64,000 nt of DNA from NCBI RefSeq assembly GCF_013372165.1, contig NZ_CP053828.1, forward strand, positions 1,612,001 to 1,676,000, read 5' to 3'. Below, one piece after another: positions 26,674-35,788 of the stretch. Source of the DNA: Campylobacter hyointestinalis subsp. lawsonii. GTDB taxonomy: Bacteria; Campylobacterota; Campylobacteria; Campylobacterales; Campylobacteraceae. The notes under the pieces are model-generated. The model was given only the letters and a program-made list of their open reading frames with translations, had not been told where the DNA came from and searched no databases. Made by a program: the position numbers and the translations under genes. Position 1 is the first letter of the stretch. The number at the start of each line of letters is the position of its first letter.

Positions 26674-27603
26674 TTAGCTAAATAGGCTATTGACACTTTC
26701 ATCGTGATATACACGTCTTATCACCTCTCCAAAAAGCGGTGCTACGCTTATCACTTTTATATGTTCATTTTGCTCTTTTAAAGGTATAGTGTCAGTTACG
26801 ACTAGTTCGTCTAATGCCCCAGTAGATAGTCTTTCATACGCAGGCCCACTCAAAACAGGATGAGTACAAAAAGCCATAACGCTAGTTGCGCCTTTTTTCT
26901 TAAATATCTCAGCAGCTTTTACGATAGTTCCAGCAGTATCTATCATATCATCGATCAAGATTACATCTTTGCCATTTACATCGCCGATGACATTCATGAC
27001 TTCACTTTCGTTTGCTTTTTCACGGCGTTTATCTACTATAACCATATCTAAATTCATAGTTTTTGCTAGAGCCCTTGCGCGTGCCACACCGCCTACATCA
27101 GGACTAGCGACGATAGGATTTGGCAAGTTTTTGCTCTTTACGTAGTCTGTAAATACTATAGTTCCGTATAGATTATCAACCGGTATATCGAAAAATCCTT
27201 GAATTTGTCCGGCGTGCAGATCCATAGTAACAACTCTATCAATCCCGGCAGTTTGCATCATATTAGCAACTAATTTTGCAGTTATTGGCACTCTTGGAGC
27301 TGCTTTTCTATCTTGCCTTGCATATCCAAAGTATGGCACCACGGCAGTTATCGAGCTTGCACTACTTCTTTTTAAAGCGTCAGTTAGTATAAGAAGCTCC
27401 ATTAAATTTATATTAGCCGGCGCACAGGTTGGCTGTATAACAAACACGTCTTTACCACGCACACTCTCGCCGATTTGAACGCTTATCTCGCCATCGCTAA
27501 AACGCTTTATACTAGCTTCGCTTAGAGGAATTCCTAAATACTTGGCAACCATTTTCGAAAACTCGATATTCGCCGTTCCAGAAAAAATTTTATAACCTCG
27601 CAT
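26674..27603 (-). CDS. prs: Ribose-phosphate pyrophosphokinase
   Basis: The product is 309 residues from ATG 27603 (GAAGGTATATA before it), which gives the usual start RGYKIFSGTAN. It makes PRPP from ribose 5-phosphate and ATP. Visible motifs are the catalytic flexible loop FGYARQDRKA, the metal-binding VTMDLHAGQ, and the PRPP loop VILIDDMIDTAGT. PRPP feeds tryptophan, nucleotide and NAD synthesis. It is divergent from pyrB. Confidence 0.97.
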   Translation of the reverse strand: MRGYKIFSGTANIEFSKMVAKYLGIPLSEASIKRFSDGEISVQIGESVRGKDVFVIQPTCAPANINLMELLILTDALKRSSASSITAVVPYFGYARQDRKAAPRVPITAKLVANMMQTAGIDRVVTMDLHAGQIQGFFDIPVDNLYGTIVFTDYVKSKNLPNPIVASPDVGGVARARALAKTMNLDMVIVDKRREKANESEVMNVIGDVNGKDVILIDDMIDTAGTIVKAAEIFKKKGATSVMAFCTHPVLSGPAYERLSTGALDELVVTDTIPLKEQNEHIKVISVAPLFGEVIRRVYHDESVNSLFS

Positions 27604-27727
27604 TATATACCTTCGCAAAATATTTATCGCAATTTTAACTCAAAAATGCTTAAACTAACAACGATTAAATTTAAATATTAAGCTATTTTTTTGTAAAATT
27701 CAAAATCTATTCACGCAAGGGCAAACT

Positions 27728-28660
27728 ATGACCTACACAAAAAAAGACTTGATTTCTACAAAAGACCTGAGTAAAGAAGATATATTTTCTTTTTTAAATT
27801 TAGCCAAACACTACAAAGCCCTAAATTTAGAAAAAGTAAAAAAAGATCCGATCTTAAAAGGTGTTACTGTAGTAAATGCGTTTTTTGAAAACTCAACTCG
27901 CACAAGAGTTAGCTTCGAGATAGCTGCAAAAAGACTAGGGGCAGATGCGATAAACTTTAGCTCTAGCACTTCTAGCACAAACAAAGGCGAAACTCTCATC
28001 GACACAATTCACAATATAGAAGCTATGAAAACAGACGTATTCATCGTTCGCCACTATAGCTCTGGTGCAGCAAAGTTCATATCTAAAAACACTCCATCGT
28101 GCGTGGTAAATGCAGGCGATGGCTGCAACGAGCATCCAACTCAAGCCTTGCTTGACTTGCTTACCATATATGAGGCAAAAGGTAGCTTTGAAAATCTCAC
28201 AGTCACTATAATAGGCGACATATTTCACTCAAGAGTTGCCCGCTCAAACATATACGCTATGCAGACTTTAGGTATAAAAGTAAAACTTTTTGGACCGCCT
28301 ATGTTTATGCAAAACGCCGAAATTTTTGGTTGTGAAATTTGCAAAGATATGGATGAGGCAGTTAGGGGAAGTGATGCTATCATTATGCTTAGAATTCAGC
28401 TTGAAAGAAGTGATGGCGAAGTAGCATTTCCAAGCGTTAGAGAGTATAGCAGGTATTTTGGGCTTACTAAATCACGTATGCAAGTAGCTAAAGATGATGT
28501 TATTATCTTGCACCCAGGACCTATAAACAGAGGCGTTGAGCTAAACTCGGACGTGGCTGATGATGCTAGATTTTCAAGCATACTTGACCAAGTAGAAAAC
28601 GGCGTGGCTATCAGAATGGCTGTTTTAAAAACGCTCTATCAAAATAAATTTAAGGCTTAA
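27728..28660 (+). CDS. pyrB: Aspartate carbamoyltransferase catalytic subunit
   Basis: The 310-residue enzyme forms carbamoyl-aspartate in pyrimidine synthesis. The carbamoyl-phosphate motif is FFENSTRTRVSFE near residue 56. The second site HPTQALLDL and the aspartate-binding HPGPINRG are present. The start ATG follows CAAGGGCAAACT. pyrC follows after 3 bases, so the two form an operon. Confidence 0.97.
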   Translation: MTYTKKDLISTKDLSKEDIFSFLNLAKHYKALNLEKVKKDPILKGVTVVNAFFENSTRTRVSFEIAAKRLGADAINFSSSTSSTNKGETLIDTIHNIEAMKTDVFIVRHYSSGAAKFISKNTPSCVVNAGDGCNEHPTQALLDLLTIYEAKGSFENLTVTIIGDIFHSRVARSNIYAMQTLGIKVKLFGPPMFMQNAEIFGCEICKDMDEAVRGSDAIIMLRIQLERSDGEVAFPSVREYSRYFGLTKSRMQVAKDDVIILHPGPINRGVELNSDVADDARFSSILDQVENGVAIRMAVLKTLYQNKFKA

Positions 28661-28663
28661 ACT

Positions 28664-29944
28664 ATGACAACACTTATAAAAAACGGAACTATCATAAATC
28701 AAAACAGCACAATAAAAGCAAATGTTTTAATAGACGGCGAGATGATCAAATCCATAACCGCAGAAGAGCCAAAAGCTGATCTAGTCATAGACGCCACAGA
28801 CAAACTCATTATGCCAGGACTCATCGATATGCATGTGCATTTTAGGGATCCAGGGCTTGAGTATAAAGACGATATCATAACAGGAAGTATGAGTGCGGTC
28901 GCTGGTGGCGTAACCACAGCTTGTCCTATGGCAAATACAAATCCCGTAAATGACAACGCCGCCATCACTCGCGATATGATAGCCAAAGCTAAAAAACGAG
29001 GTCTCATAGACCTGCTTCCTATAGGAGCTATAACAAAAGGTATGGGAGGCAAAGGTATAACCGAGATGGGCGATATGAGTGAAGCTGGTTGCGTCGCGTT
29101 TAGCGATGATGGACTTCCTGTTAGCTCAAGCGATGTTATGAGAGCCGCTCTTCTTTACTCAGCATTTCACAAAAGTTTTATCATAAACCACTCTCAAGAC
29201 TGCTCGCTTTGTCGTGGTGGCCATATGAATGAGGGCAGAATGTCTATGCTTTTAGGTATAAAAGGTATGCCAAGAGAACAAGAAGAGATAATGATCTCAC
29301 GAGATATGCTTTTAGCAAAACTAACAGGCGGTCATATACACGTCGCTCACGTAAGTAGCGCGTATTCTCTAAAACTCATCGAACAAGCTAAAAAAGATGG
29401 GATTAACATCACTTGCGAAGTCACGCCGCACCATTTTACCTTTAGCGAAGATGAGCTTATAAACTACGACACAAATTTCAAAATGTCTCCGCCACTTCGC
29501 ACAAATAGCGACGTAGAAGCTATGAGAAACGGGCTTAAAAACGGGCTTATAGATGTCATCTGTACAGACCACGCTCCACATAGCACAGATGAGAAATTTT
29601 TGGAATTTGATAAAGCACCATTTGGGATCTTAGGGCTTCAAACACTCGTTCCACTTACTTTAAATTTAGTTCGCCAGGGCGTCATAGACTACGAACAAAT
29701 GGTAAAACTCACTAGCTTTAATCCTGCAAAAATACTAAATTTAAAAAACAAAGGCAGGATTGAAGAGAGATTTTTAGCCGATATCGCTATCATTGATCCA
29801 AATTTAGAGTATGTTTATGATGAGAATTTAAACAAATCAAAGTCAAAAAACTCTCCATTGTTTGGCAAAAAGCTAAAAGGCGCTTGCGCTTTGACTATCA
29901 AATCAGGCAAAGTTGTATTTGACTTTCCAAACGTCGTAGCTTGA
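28664..29944 (+). CDS. pyrC: Dihydroorotase
   Basis: The 426-residue metal-dependent amidohydrolase closes carbamoyl-aspartate to dihydroorotate. The zinc motif HVHFRDPGLEYKDDI lies near residue 58. Further ligands are in INHSQD, VAHVSS and CTDHAPHS. It is the multi-domain (PyrC/AllB-like) class rather than the short E. coli type. It starts three bases after pyrB and the pair ends in an AT-rich inverted repeat near 29960. Confidence 0.95.
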   Translation: MTTLIKNGTIINQNSTIKANVLIDGEMIKSITAEEPKADLVIDATDKLIMPGLIDMHVHFRDPGLEYKDDIITGSMSAVAGGVTTACPMANTNPVNDNAAITRDMIAKAKKRGLIDLLPIGAITKGMGGKGITEMGDMSEAGCVAFSDDGLPVSSSDVMRAALLYSAFHKSFIINHSQDCSLCRGGHMNEGRMSMLLGIKGMPREQEEIMISRDMLLAKLTGGHIHVAHVSSAYSLKLIEQAKKDGINITCEVTPHHFTFSEDELINYDTNFKMSPPLRTNSDVEAMRNGLKNGLIDVICTDHAPHSTDEKFLEFDKAPFGILGLQTLVPLTLNLVRQGVIDYEQMVKLTSFNPAKILNLKNKGRIEERFLADIAIIDPNLEYVYDENLNKSKSKNSPLFGKKLKGACALTIKSGKVVFDFPNVVA

Positions 29945-29954
29945 TCTGTTTTAG

Positions 29955-29998
29955 TCTAATAAATTTAAATTTTATTTACTAAATAAATTTTAAATTTT
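29955..29998. terminator. AT-rich inverted repeat between pyrC and the convergent gene
   Basis: AATTTAAATTTTATTTA is followed at once by AAATAAATTTTAAATT, a near-perfect inverted repeat after the pyrC stop. It overlaps the end of the convergent gene. It could serve as a weak two-way terminator. Confidence 0.35.
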
Positions 29999-30821
29999 CA
30001 TTTTTTGCCTTTTTATGCTCTTTGGTGATTTTTTTACATTTAAACCATAAGCTTAGGTAGCCTAGTTTAAGCTTAGATTTATCGACGTTTATTAGGGCTT
30101 CGCCTAGCTTGTAGCTTAGATGCTCTTTTATCTTTATAGCCTCATTGTAATCTGGATATGATTCAAGTGGTGGAAGCTTTAAGCTTGGGTTAGCTTTAAT
30201 CTTTTCTTGATAGAGTTTTTGATTTTTTTGGTGGGTTTCTTTGATATAGCTTAGGATATAAGGCATTTTTATATATCCCCATAAGCTTTTTGAATTTGCT
30301 ATCATAGCTTCGCGTAACTTGTATGTTAGCTGGTTTTTAATGTGGGATTTGGCTGTTCCGTAATTTAAAGCAAAATATAGATCGGTATTTAGTTTTTGGT
30401 TTTCTAATTTGGATTTTGGATTATTAGTTTCAAACTCTTGATTTAATTTAGATAATTGAGCTTTTAGATTTTCGTTTTCTTGGGCTGTATCAAAAATCAT
30501 ATTAGATATCTCTTTACTTTCTAGTATATCGTTAAAGTTTTTAAATTTATAAACTTTAACATTTCTTTTGCTTAAATGCAAATCAGCAGTTTTTTCAATA
30601 GATCCTAAGTATGCGATTTGAAATAGATTCGTATCTTTCCATCCAAGTAAAACTCTAAAAATAAAACTTCTACTGCTACTAATAATTAAATTTGAATTTA
30701 AAATATAATAAATAGTTTCCAAAAATATTTCTTTAGATTCTCCAACGATCTTTTTATCAAAAAAAATACAATTAGATATTTTATCTAGCTCGGAATTACC
30801 GGTATTATGTAGCAAATACAC
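29979..30821 (-). CDS. Protein with a glycosyltransferase-associated C-terminal repeat domain
   Basis: The 280-residue protein starts at GTG 30821. The N-terminal third is unrecognised and may be the end of a truncated glycosyltransferase. From residue 110 there is a short coiled coil. Two copies of the YKL(G/R)EA(L/M)I unit follow (LTYKLREAMI and LSYKLGEALI), with YPDYNEA between. Such tails are, from memory, common on capsule and LPS glycosyltransferases in Campylobacter. A relic of the same tail lies at 58442-58580. Function is unknown. Confidence 0.55.
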   Translation of the reverse strand: MYLLHNTGNSELDKISNCIFFDKKIVGESKEIFLETIYYILNSNLIISSSRSFIFRVLLGWKDTNLFQIAYLGSIEKTADLHLSKRNVKVYKFKNFNDILESKEISNMIFDTAQENENLKAQLSKLNQEFETNNPKSKLENQKLNTDLYFALNYGTAKSHIKNQLTYKLREAMIANSKSLWGYIKMPYILSYIKETHQKNQKLYQEKIKANPSLKLPPLESYPDYNEAIKIKEHLSYKLGEALINVDKSKLKLGYLSLWFKCKKITKEHKKAKNENLKFI

Positions 30822-30851
30822 CTATATTTTTGATAATTTAATATTTTAAAG

Positions 30852-32117
30852 TTATAACAATGGTCTATTGCGTTCCAATAAGTATCCATAAGACTCTGTA
30901 TTAAAGTCTGAATAAAATAAATCTATTTTTTCCAACAAGGACGCAAAATTTAAATATTCTATTGCATCAAAATCATCTGTTCCTAATCCAGTATTTAGAA
31001 CAGTTTTATAACGATCAAAATTATATGTCTCAGTTCTTGATTCGCCTAAAAGATCATTCATTATAGTTTTGGTTTTTGCTAATAAACAAATGTATTGGAA
31101 ATCCCTATCAATATATCTTGTTTGATTGTTCGGATGTGCCATACTGATGTGTTGATTTGGAGTTAGCGCAATCAAATTCTCTATATAGTCGCTAATTGAC
31201 GGAAACTCAGACTCTGGAAAAATATGATGAATCTGCGTAGCATTAACCAACTCTGTATCTTGCAAGACCTCAGATACTGAATTGTGATATTGTGCATTAA
31301 AGCGTCTTACAATTCTTTTGGCTCTTTCTACATTATATCTTGATGTAGCGGCGTCGATTTGCTGTTGTTGCTCATTATATTCTTGTCTTGTTATATTTTT
31401 GCTTTTACCACTAAGATCATCTCTCCAGTTTATTCTATTATATCTTAACTCGTCTAATGTAATAGGTGTTGATGACAGAAATCCTCTTCTTGTTCCAAGT
31501 TTTTGTAGGGAGAAAGCTAAAGGATTTAAAATTTTGGTAAATATTCGTCTGCATTCAAGCGATTTGTTGATTCTTGTATGATTGATCGTAAAGTCAATAA
31601 AGGTTTCTTTGAGTTGTCTAAAATTATTACATGTTTGATTGTCGAAGAAATTTTGAAAACTGTCATAAATTCCACTATCTTGCAAAACTTTTCTGATATA
31701 GTTGGTTAAGAAAAATAGCGAATTTGTCTCCCGAAGTGCAATAAACTCTAAAAGTTTAAGATTATTAATTTTATAGTTGTGCCTCGAATTTGTTCCAATA
31801 TCCAATAAAGCCCCACTATATTCCAAAAGATTGATAGGTTGGGAAAAATATTTATCATATTCGTTATTCGCCATATTAGAATCAAGATTTGGCTTTAAAA
31901 ATATTTCTTCAACATTATCTTTAGTGTATTGATCTTGCCAAATATCAGATACAGTGAATTCAGTTTCTGTGTTATAACCAGTGTGTTGTAAGATGCAATC
32001 AGCTATTATAAGTATTACGTCAGTCGTGCATTTTTGATCTATCCACCTAGCATTGCCACTAATTCTAACATCATAATTTCTAGAATTTAAAAATTCAAGA
32101 ACTTCTTCTCTAGTCAT
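30852..32117 (-). CDS. HNH restriction endonuclease of an Eco31I/Esp3I-like system
   Basis: This 421-residue protein contains an HNH nuclease core IHHIFPESEFPSISDYIENL followed by NLIALTPNQHISMAH near residues 270-305. The His-His pair and the later Asn and His fit the beta-beta-alpha metal finger. It overlaps the fused methyltransferase by eight bases. The type IIS enzymes Eco31I and Esp3I are HNH endonucleases paired with m5C and m6A methyltransferases, so this gene is read as the cognate nuclease. The recognition site cannot be told from the sequence. Confidence 0.72.
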   Translation of the reverse strand: MTREEVLEFLNSRNYDVRISGNARWIDQKCTTDVILIIADCILQHTGYNTETEFTVSDIWQDQYTKDNVEEIFLKPNLDSNMANNEYDKYFSQPINLLEYSGALLDIGTNSRHNYKINNLKLLEFIALRETNSLFFLTNYIRKVLQDSGIYDSFQNFFDNQTCNNFRQLKETFIDFTINHTRINKSLECRRIFTKILNPLAFSLQKLGTRRGFLSSTPITLDELRYNRINWRDDLSGKSKNITRQEYNEQQQQIDAATSRYNVERAKRIVRRFNAQYHNSVSEVLQDTELVNATQIHHIFPESEFPSISDYIENLIALTPNQHISMAHPNNQTRYIDRDFQYICLLAKTKTIMNDLLGESRTETYNFDRYKTVLNTGLGTDDFDAIEYLNFASLLEKIDLFYSDFNTESYGYLLERNRPLL

Positions 32118-34602
32118 AATATTCCTCCTTTAAGGCTCCAAACCAAAAACAGCTAACGCTATCAACATTTAATGTTCTTGTTTGATAATTGCGTGCTATT
32201 TTATAAAATTCTCTAAAATCACTACTGGAAATATATTTTAGCTGCTTACTGCTTAAATTTTTAGAAATTTTTGGGATAAGAATAGCCACTGAGCCATTTA
32301 CCACATAACCACTTTCTTTTTTTACAAGACGTGGATTGTATGTCATATTTGGGGTTAAATAAACATCATCTCGATTTAAAAACTTAGATGCGGCAAATTT
32401 ATCAAGTTTGTTTTTCTCAACATAGCTATCGTAGCCATCAATTTGTATTATTGTTCCATCATGTGCAATATTCCGCGATTTTAAAACCCTTATGGCCTGC
32501 TTTGTCTTATTGGTGGATGTATTTGAATTCGTAAGCTGCCTATCGCGAAAAACATCGAAAATTCCAAAGTCCATTTTACTCAGAATAGTATCGAAGAAAA
32601 AGTTCCTATAAATGACCCAGTATGGCAAGTCTTTGTCAAAAATATAGTTTTTCTTCTGCTTTAAATTAATCCTTAGAGGTAGAGATTTGACATTAATCTC
32701 ATTTTGTTTGCCGGTTGTTATATTTATAGTTTCTATCAATACTCCATTAAAGCCAAACTCTCCAAAGTCTAAAATATTACTAACTCCTGTTTTTGCAAGA
32801 AGTTCTCTAGTGCCTCTATAATCTTTTGTATTTAATAAATTTTTCGGCATTATCATGGACACATAGTCTGAAATTTTAAGTGATTTTTCTAAAAAAGCAC
32901 CAGCTAAGCTACTGATTTCATCGCTTAATTGAACTCTATATTTGCTATTTTTAGATAGTTTGGAAAACGGAGGATTGCCAATTATCAAATCCGCCTTTGC
33001 TTCATATTCCATAAAATCTGTATTTATAAACTCTAAATTAAAATTTGTTGGGACTATATCGTAATATAGTATTTTTAAAATCTCTAAGCTGTCACCATCT
33101 ATATCAATAAGTTTTAAATTTACATGATCCACGCTTTCATATTTTTTAAAAATAATAGGCAAGAAATTACCGCATCCAGCACTAGGTTCAATAATTGTAA
33201 TTGAGTTTTTACTAAAAGTCGGTAGAGTCTTGGCTATTTCATTAACGATAAATCTATTTGTAAAGTATGCAGAATGAGATTCCCTTTTTGCATTGGACAT
33301 CTCGGCAATAGTAGACAATGAGGCCGCGTCTATATTGTCTTTATTGCTAATAATATATTCTTTTAACTTATTACTGTTTATTAAGTTATGTTTAGCGATT
33401 ATATTAGTAATTTCATTTTGTTTTAACTTTTGTTTCCGCATAAAATTTAATATTTTTTGGGCTATTTGTCTGAAAATTGCAGTAGGAACAGCTTCTCCTA
33501 TACTTTGACGAATATTAATTTCGTATTTTTTGCTTGTTTTTATTTTTTCATCGTCATTTAAAGAGTTAAGTTGTTCTAATGAAGCATCAATCCACTTAAA
33601 ATTATCAGGAATGCTCATCATAAGCATAAGTTCTCTTATAGAAAAAACTCTATCGTCTACTGGATGAATAGTATTTTGACTAGCGAGTTGGTCGTTCCTT
33701 GTATGAACGCAAGGTGCTACCGATTCCCATTTTTGTCTAGTATATTTATCGCCGTTTTTTGCTTTGTTTAGAACTATTTTACCATTTATAGTTTGATGTG
33801 GGCGTTTTCTCTCATCTTTATTTTCAAAGGCGTTCTGCCCTTGGGCTATATCCTTTATCCACTCTCTCATGTGTGCTGGATATGTTCTAAAGCTATGAAA
33901 AAAGTCATTTTTATCAAATTCGCCCCATTGCAAATTTCGCAAATGGCCTATAACTTGTTTTAGACTTTTTTGCTTTGTAAAATCAGGGAAAAGTTCTAAA
34001 GGAGATATGAAATTAGCTAATTCTTTACAAACTCCAATAACCAAAGTTCTAGTCCGAGATGAATTACCTCCATAATTTTTAAAATTTATAACCTCATTAT
34101 ATATGCAGTAATTCTCAGTCAAATTTGCTTCTATCATATCGCCTATTTGCATAACTTTACCATTTTGTGCTATACAACCAGTCTTATAGAAGCCCGAAAC
34201 ATTTTCTATAATAAAAAATCTAGGTTTAATGTCAACTATCATATTAACGCTTTCAACCACGAGAGAATTCCTATCTATTTCGTTGGGTTGTTTTTTGTGA
34301 TTCGCGACACTCATGCCTTGACAAGGAGGCGTTGCTATCAAAACATCTACCTTATCATTCCCTAATTGTTTATAAACTTCTATTTGATATTTAATTTGTT
34401 TTTTTATCTCTTTTTCTCTTATATCTCCTAATACATAGCCGCTTTGAAATTTACATTTATTATTTATCATTTGAATTTTTAATCTACGCTCTATAATTTC
34501 ATTTGTGGCTATACATTCAAAACCAGCTTCTTTAAAGCCATAACAACCGACCCCAGCAGATGAAAAGAGCGATATATATGTAAGGATTTTATTCGGCAAC
34601 AT
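32110..34602 (-). CDS. Fused DNA cytosine-C5 / adenine-N6 methyltransferase
   Basis: This 830-residue protein carries two methyltransferases. Residues 1-400 form a C5 enzyme: motif I YISLFSSAGVGCYGF, motif IV ATPPCQGMS with the catalytic Cys, motif VI ENVSG, motif VIII SSRTRTL and motif X SIGEAVPTAI. Residues about 440-830 form an N6-adenine enzyme: SAM motif EPSAGCGNF and catalytic IIGNPPFSKL. A fused pair is known for M.Esp3I, where the two halves modify the two strands of an asymmetric site. It lies between a small regulator and an HNH nuclease. Confidence 0.88.
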   Translation of the reverse strand: MLPNKILTYISLFSSAGVGCYGFKEAGFECIATNEIIERRLKIQMINNKCKFQSGYVLGDIREKEIKKQIKYQIEVYKQLGNDKVDVLIATPPCQGMSVANHKKQPNEIDRNSLVVESVNMIVDIKPRFFIIENVSGFYKTGCIAQNGKVMQIGDMIEANLTENYCIYNEVINFKNYGGNSSRTRTLVIGVCKELANFISPLELFPDFTKQKSLKQVIGHLRNLQWGEFDKNDFFHSFRTYPAHMREWIKDIAQGQNAFENKDERKRPHQTINGKIVLNKAKNGDKYTRQKWESVAPCVHTRNDQLASQNTIHPVDDRVFSIRELMLMMSIPDNFKWIDASLEQLNSLNDDEKIKTSKKYEINIRQSIGEAVPTAIFRQIAQKILNFMRKQKLKQNEITNIIAKHNLINSNKLKEYIISNKDNIDAASLSTIAEMSNAKRESHSAYFTNRFIVNEIAKTLPTFSKNSITIIEPSAGCGNFLPIIFKKYESVDHVNLKLIDIDGDSLEILKILYYDIVPTNFNLEFINTDFMEYEAKADLIIGNPPFSKLSKNSKYRVQLSDEISSLAGAFLEKSLKISDYVSMIMPKNLLNTKDYRGTRELLAKTGVSNILDFGEFGFNGVLIETINITTGKQNEINVKSLPLRINLKQKKNYIFDKDLPYWVIYRNFFFDTILSKMDFGIFDVFRDRQLTNSNTSTNKTKQAIRVLKSRNIAHDGTIIQIDGYDSYVEKNKLDKFAASKFLNRDDVYLTPNMTYNPRLVKKESGYVVNGSVAILIPKISKNLSSKQLKYISSSDFREFYKIARNYQTRTLNVDSVSCFWFGALKEEYYD

Positions 34603-34843
34603 TAGATATGCTCTTTCTTACTTCCCAAGTTCTAACAATTCTTACAATATCATCATCGTTAAGCTGTGAAAGCATATCCAAAATAGCCCTCATTGCTAAG
34701 GGTTGATTAACATCTCTTAGCCACTCTGTATATGTTCGCAAAGACACTCCAAGTCTATTTGCCATCTCTTGTTGCGAAATATTTTGTATCTCTTTGCTCT
34801 CTATAAGAGTATGCGTCTTCTTTAAAATTTGCGATAACTTCAT
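34589..34843 (-). CDS. Small helix-turn-helix controller protein of the RM system
   Basis: The product is 84 residues from ATG 34843, chosen because AAAGGGCAC lies before it. The helix-turn-helix is ISQQEMANRLGVSLRTYTEWL. Short XRE-type proteins heading RM genes usually act as C proteins that delay nuclease expression. It overlaps the fused methyltransferase start by 14 bases. The C-terminal 30 residues are helical. Confidence 0.7.
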   Translation of the reverse strand: MKLSQILKKTHTLIESKEIQNISQQEMANRLGVSLRTYTEWLRDVNQPLAMRAILDMLSQLNDDDIVRIVRTWEVRKSISNVAE

Positions 34844-34981
34844 ATTTGTGCCCTTTATATCAATGCTTGTATTATATCTAAATGTCTTTAAATATAAAAG
34901 AGATGTATATATGTATAGCATGAATATTTTTATGTATGAATTTTAAACTTCAATATAGGCATAATTATGTGAGGTAGCAAA

Positions 34982-35329
34982 GTGCATACCGACGAGAATA
35001 TCGGATATTCAAATTTTATCGCTCATTACGATCACAGAGTGGTTAATCACGCCGTAGAGTATTGCGGTATAAACGGAGAGAATAACAATCAAAGCGAAAG
35101 CTATAATTCAAGATTTCGCAGACTTCAATACAGACAATGTCATAAATTAGGCACATTGTATCTGTCAAACTATGCTAATGAGATAGTTTGCCTAGAAGAT
35201 ACAAGGCGATTTAACAACGGCTTTATCTTTAGAGATATTTTAAAAAAGTGCTTAGACAGCGGAATTTCAAACGAATTCTGCGGTTATTGGCAAGGCAATC
35301 ATAAAGTAGCCGAAAGATTAGACATTTAG
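34982..35329 (+). pseudogene. IS1595-family (ISXO2-like) transposase, C-terminal fragment
   Basis: The 115-residue frame starts HTDENIGYSNF, with the D-E region of a DDE transposase, and includes NNNQSESYNSRFRRLQYRQCH, typical of ISXO2-like enzymes. The N-terminal zinc ribbon and the first catalytic Asp are missing. No terminal inverted repeats were seen. It is a dead end of an insertion element. Confidence 0.75.
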
Positions 35330-35737
35330 GATTTTATACGATATTGTTTTGCGTCGTTTGTAACATGGCATTCTATTATGTCTTGATGGGCTAAATTCTC
35401 CAGTATAAATTCCGCCGTATATCGATTTATGAAGCTCTTGCGGCAGAGCTTTTGCTTTCATTACATACTCTGTTAATTCATTTATATCGACATTGTCGTT
35501 TCTTTTTATATACTCTATAACAAGCCTTGTTAATTCTTTATGCTTAAAATATCTTTCCTTTGTTTTCTTAGCCGCTATTTTTCTTAAGTCGTAGTTCGGA
35601 TCAAATATCTTTATGCTTTTTGAGATAGTTGAAATTTCATCTCTCGCTTCTTTGATAGCTTCTTGATATGATTTGATCTTGCCTTGAAGATCTGCGTGTT
35701 TAGTTACTAAAGCCGATATTACGCGAGATTCTGCCAT
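35318..35737 (-). CDS. Small coiled-coil protein often found beside IS1595-type elements
   Basis: The 139-residue protein starts with an amphipathic coiled coil (about residues 10-45), followed by YDLRKIAAKKTKERYFKHKE and a small helical domain. I recall this protein type next to ISXO2/IS1595 transposases as a passenger. It is convergent with the transposase fragment and overlaps its end by 12 bases. Function is unknown. Confidence 0.5.
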   Translation of the reverse strand: MAESRVISALVTKHADLQGKIKSYQEAIKEARDEISTISKSIKIFDPNYDLRKIAAKKTKERYFKHKELTRLVIEYIKRNDNVDINELTEYVMKAKALPQELHKSIYGGIYTGEFSPSRHNRMPCYKRRKTISYKILNV

Positions 35738-35788
35738 ATTTTTCCCTTTTTACCGCAATTGTTATATGCGATTAATATGGCTAGAATT

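Noticed and set aside
34982-35329. Intact insertion sequence
   Set aside because: Only the C-terminal third of the transposase is present and no terminal inverted repeats were found.
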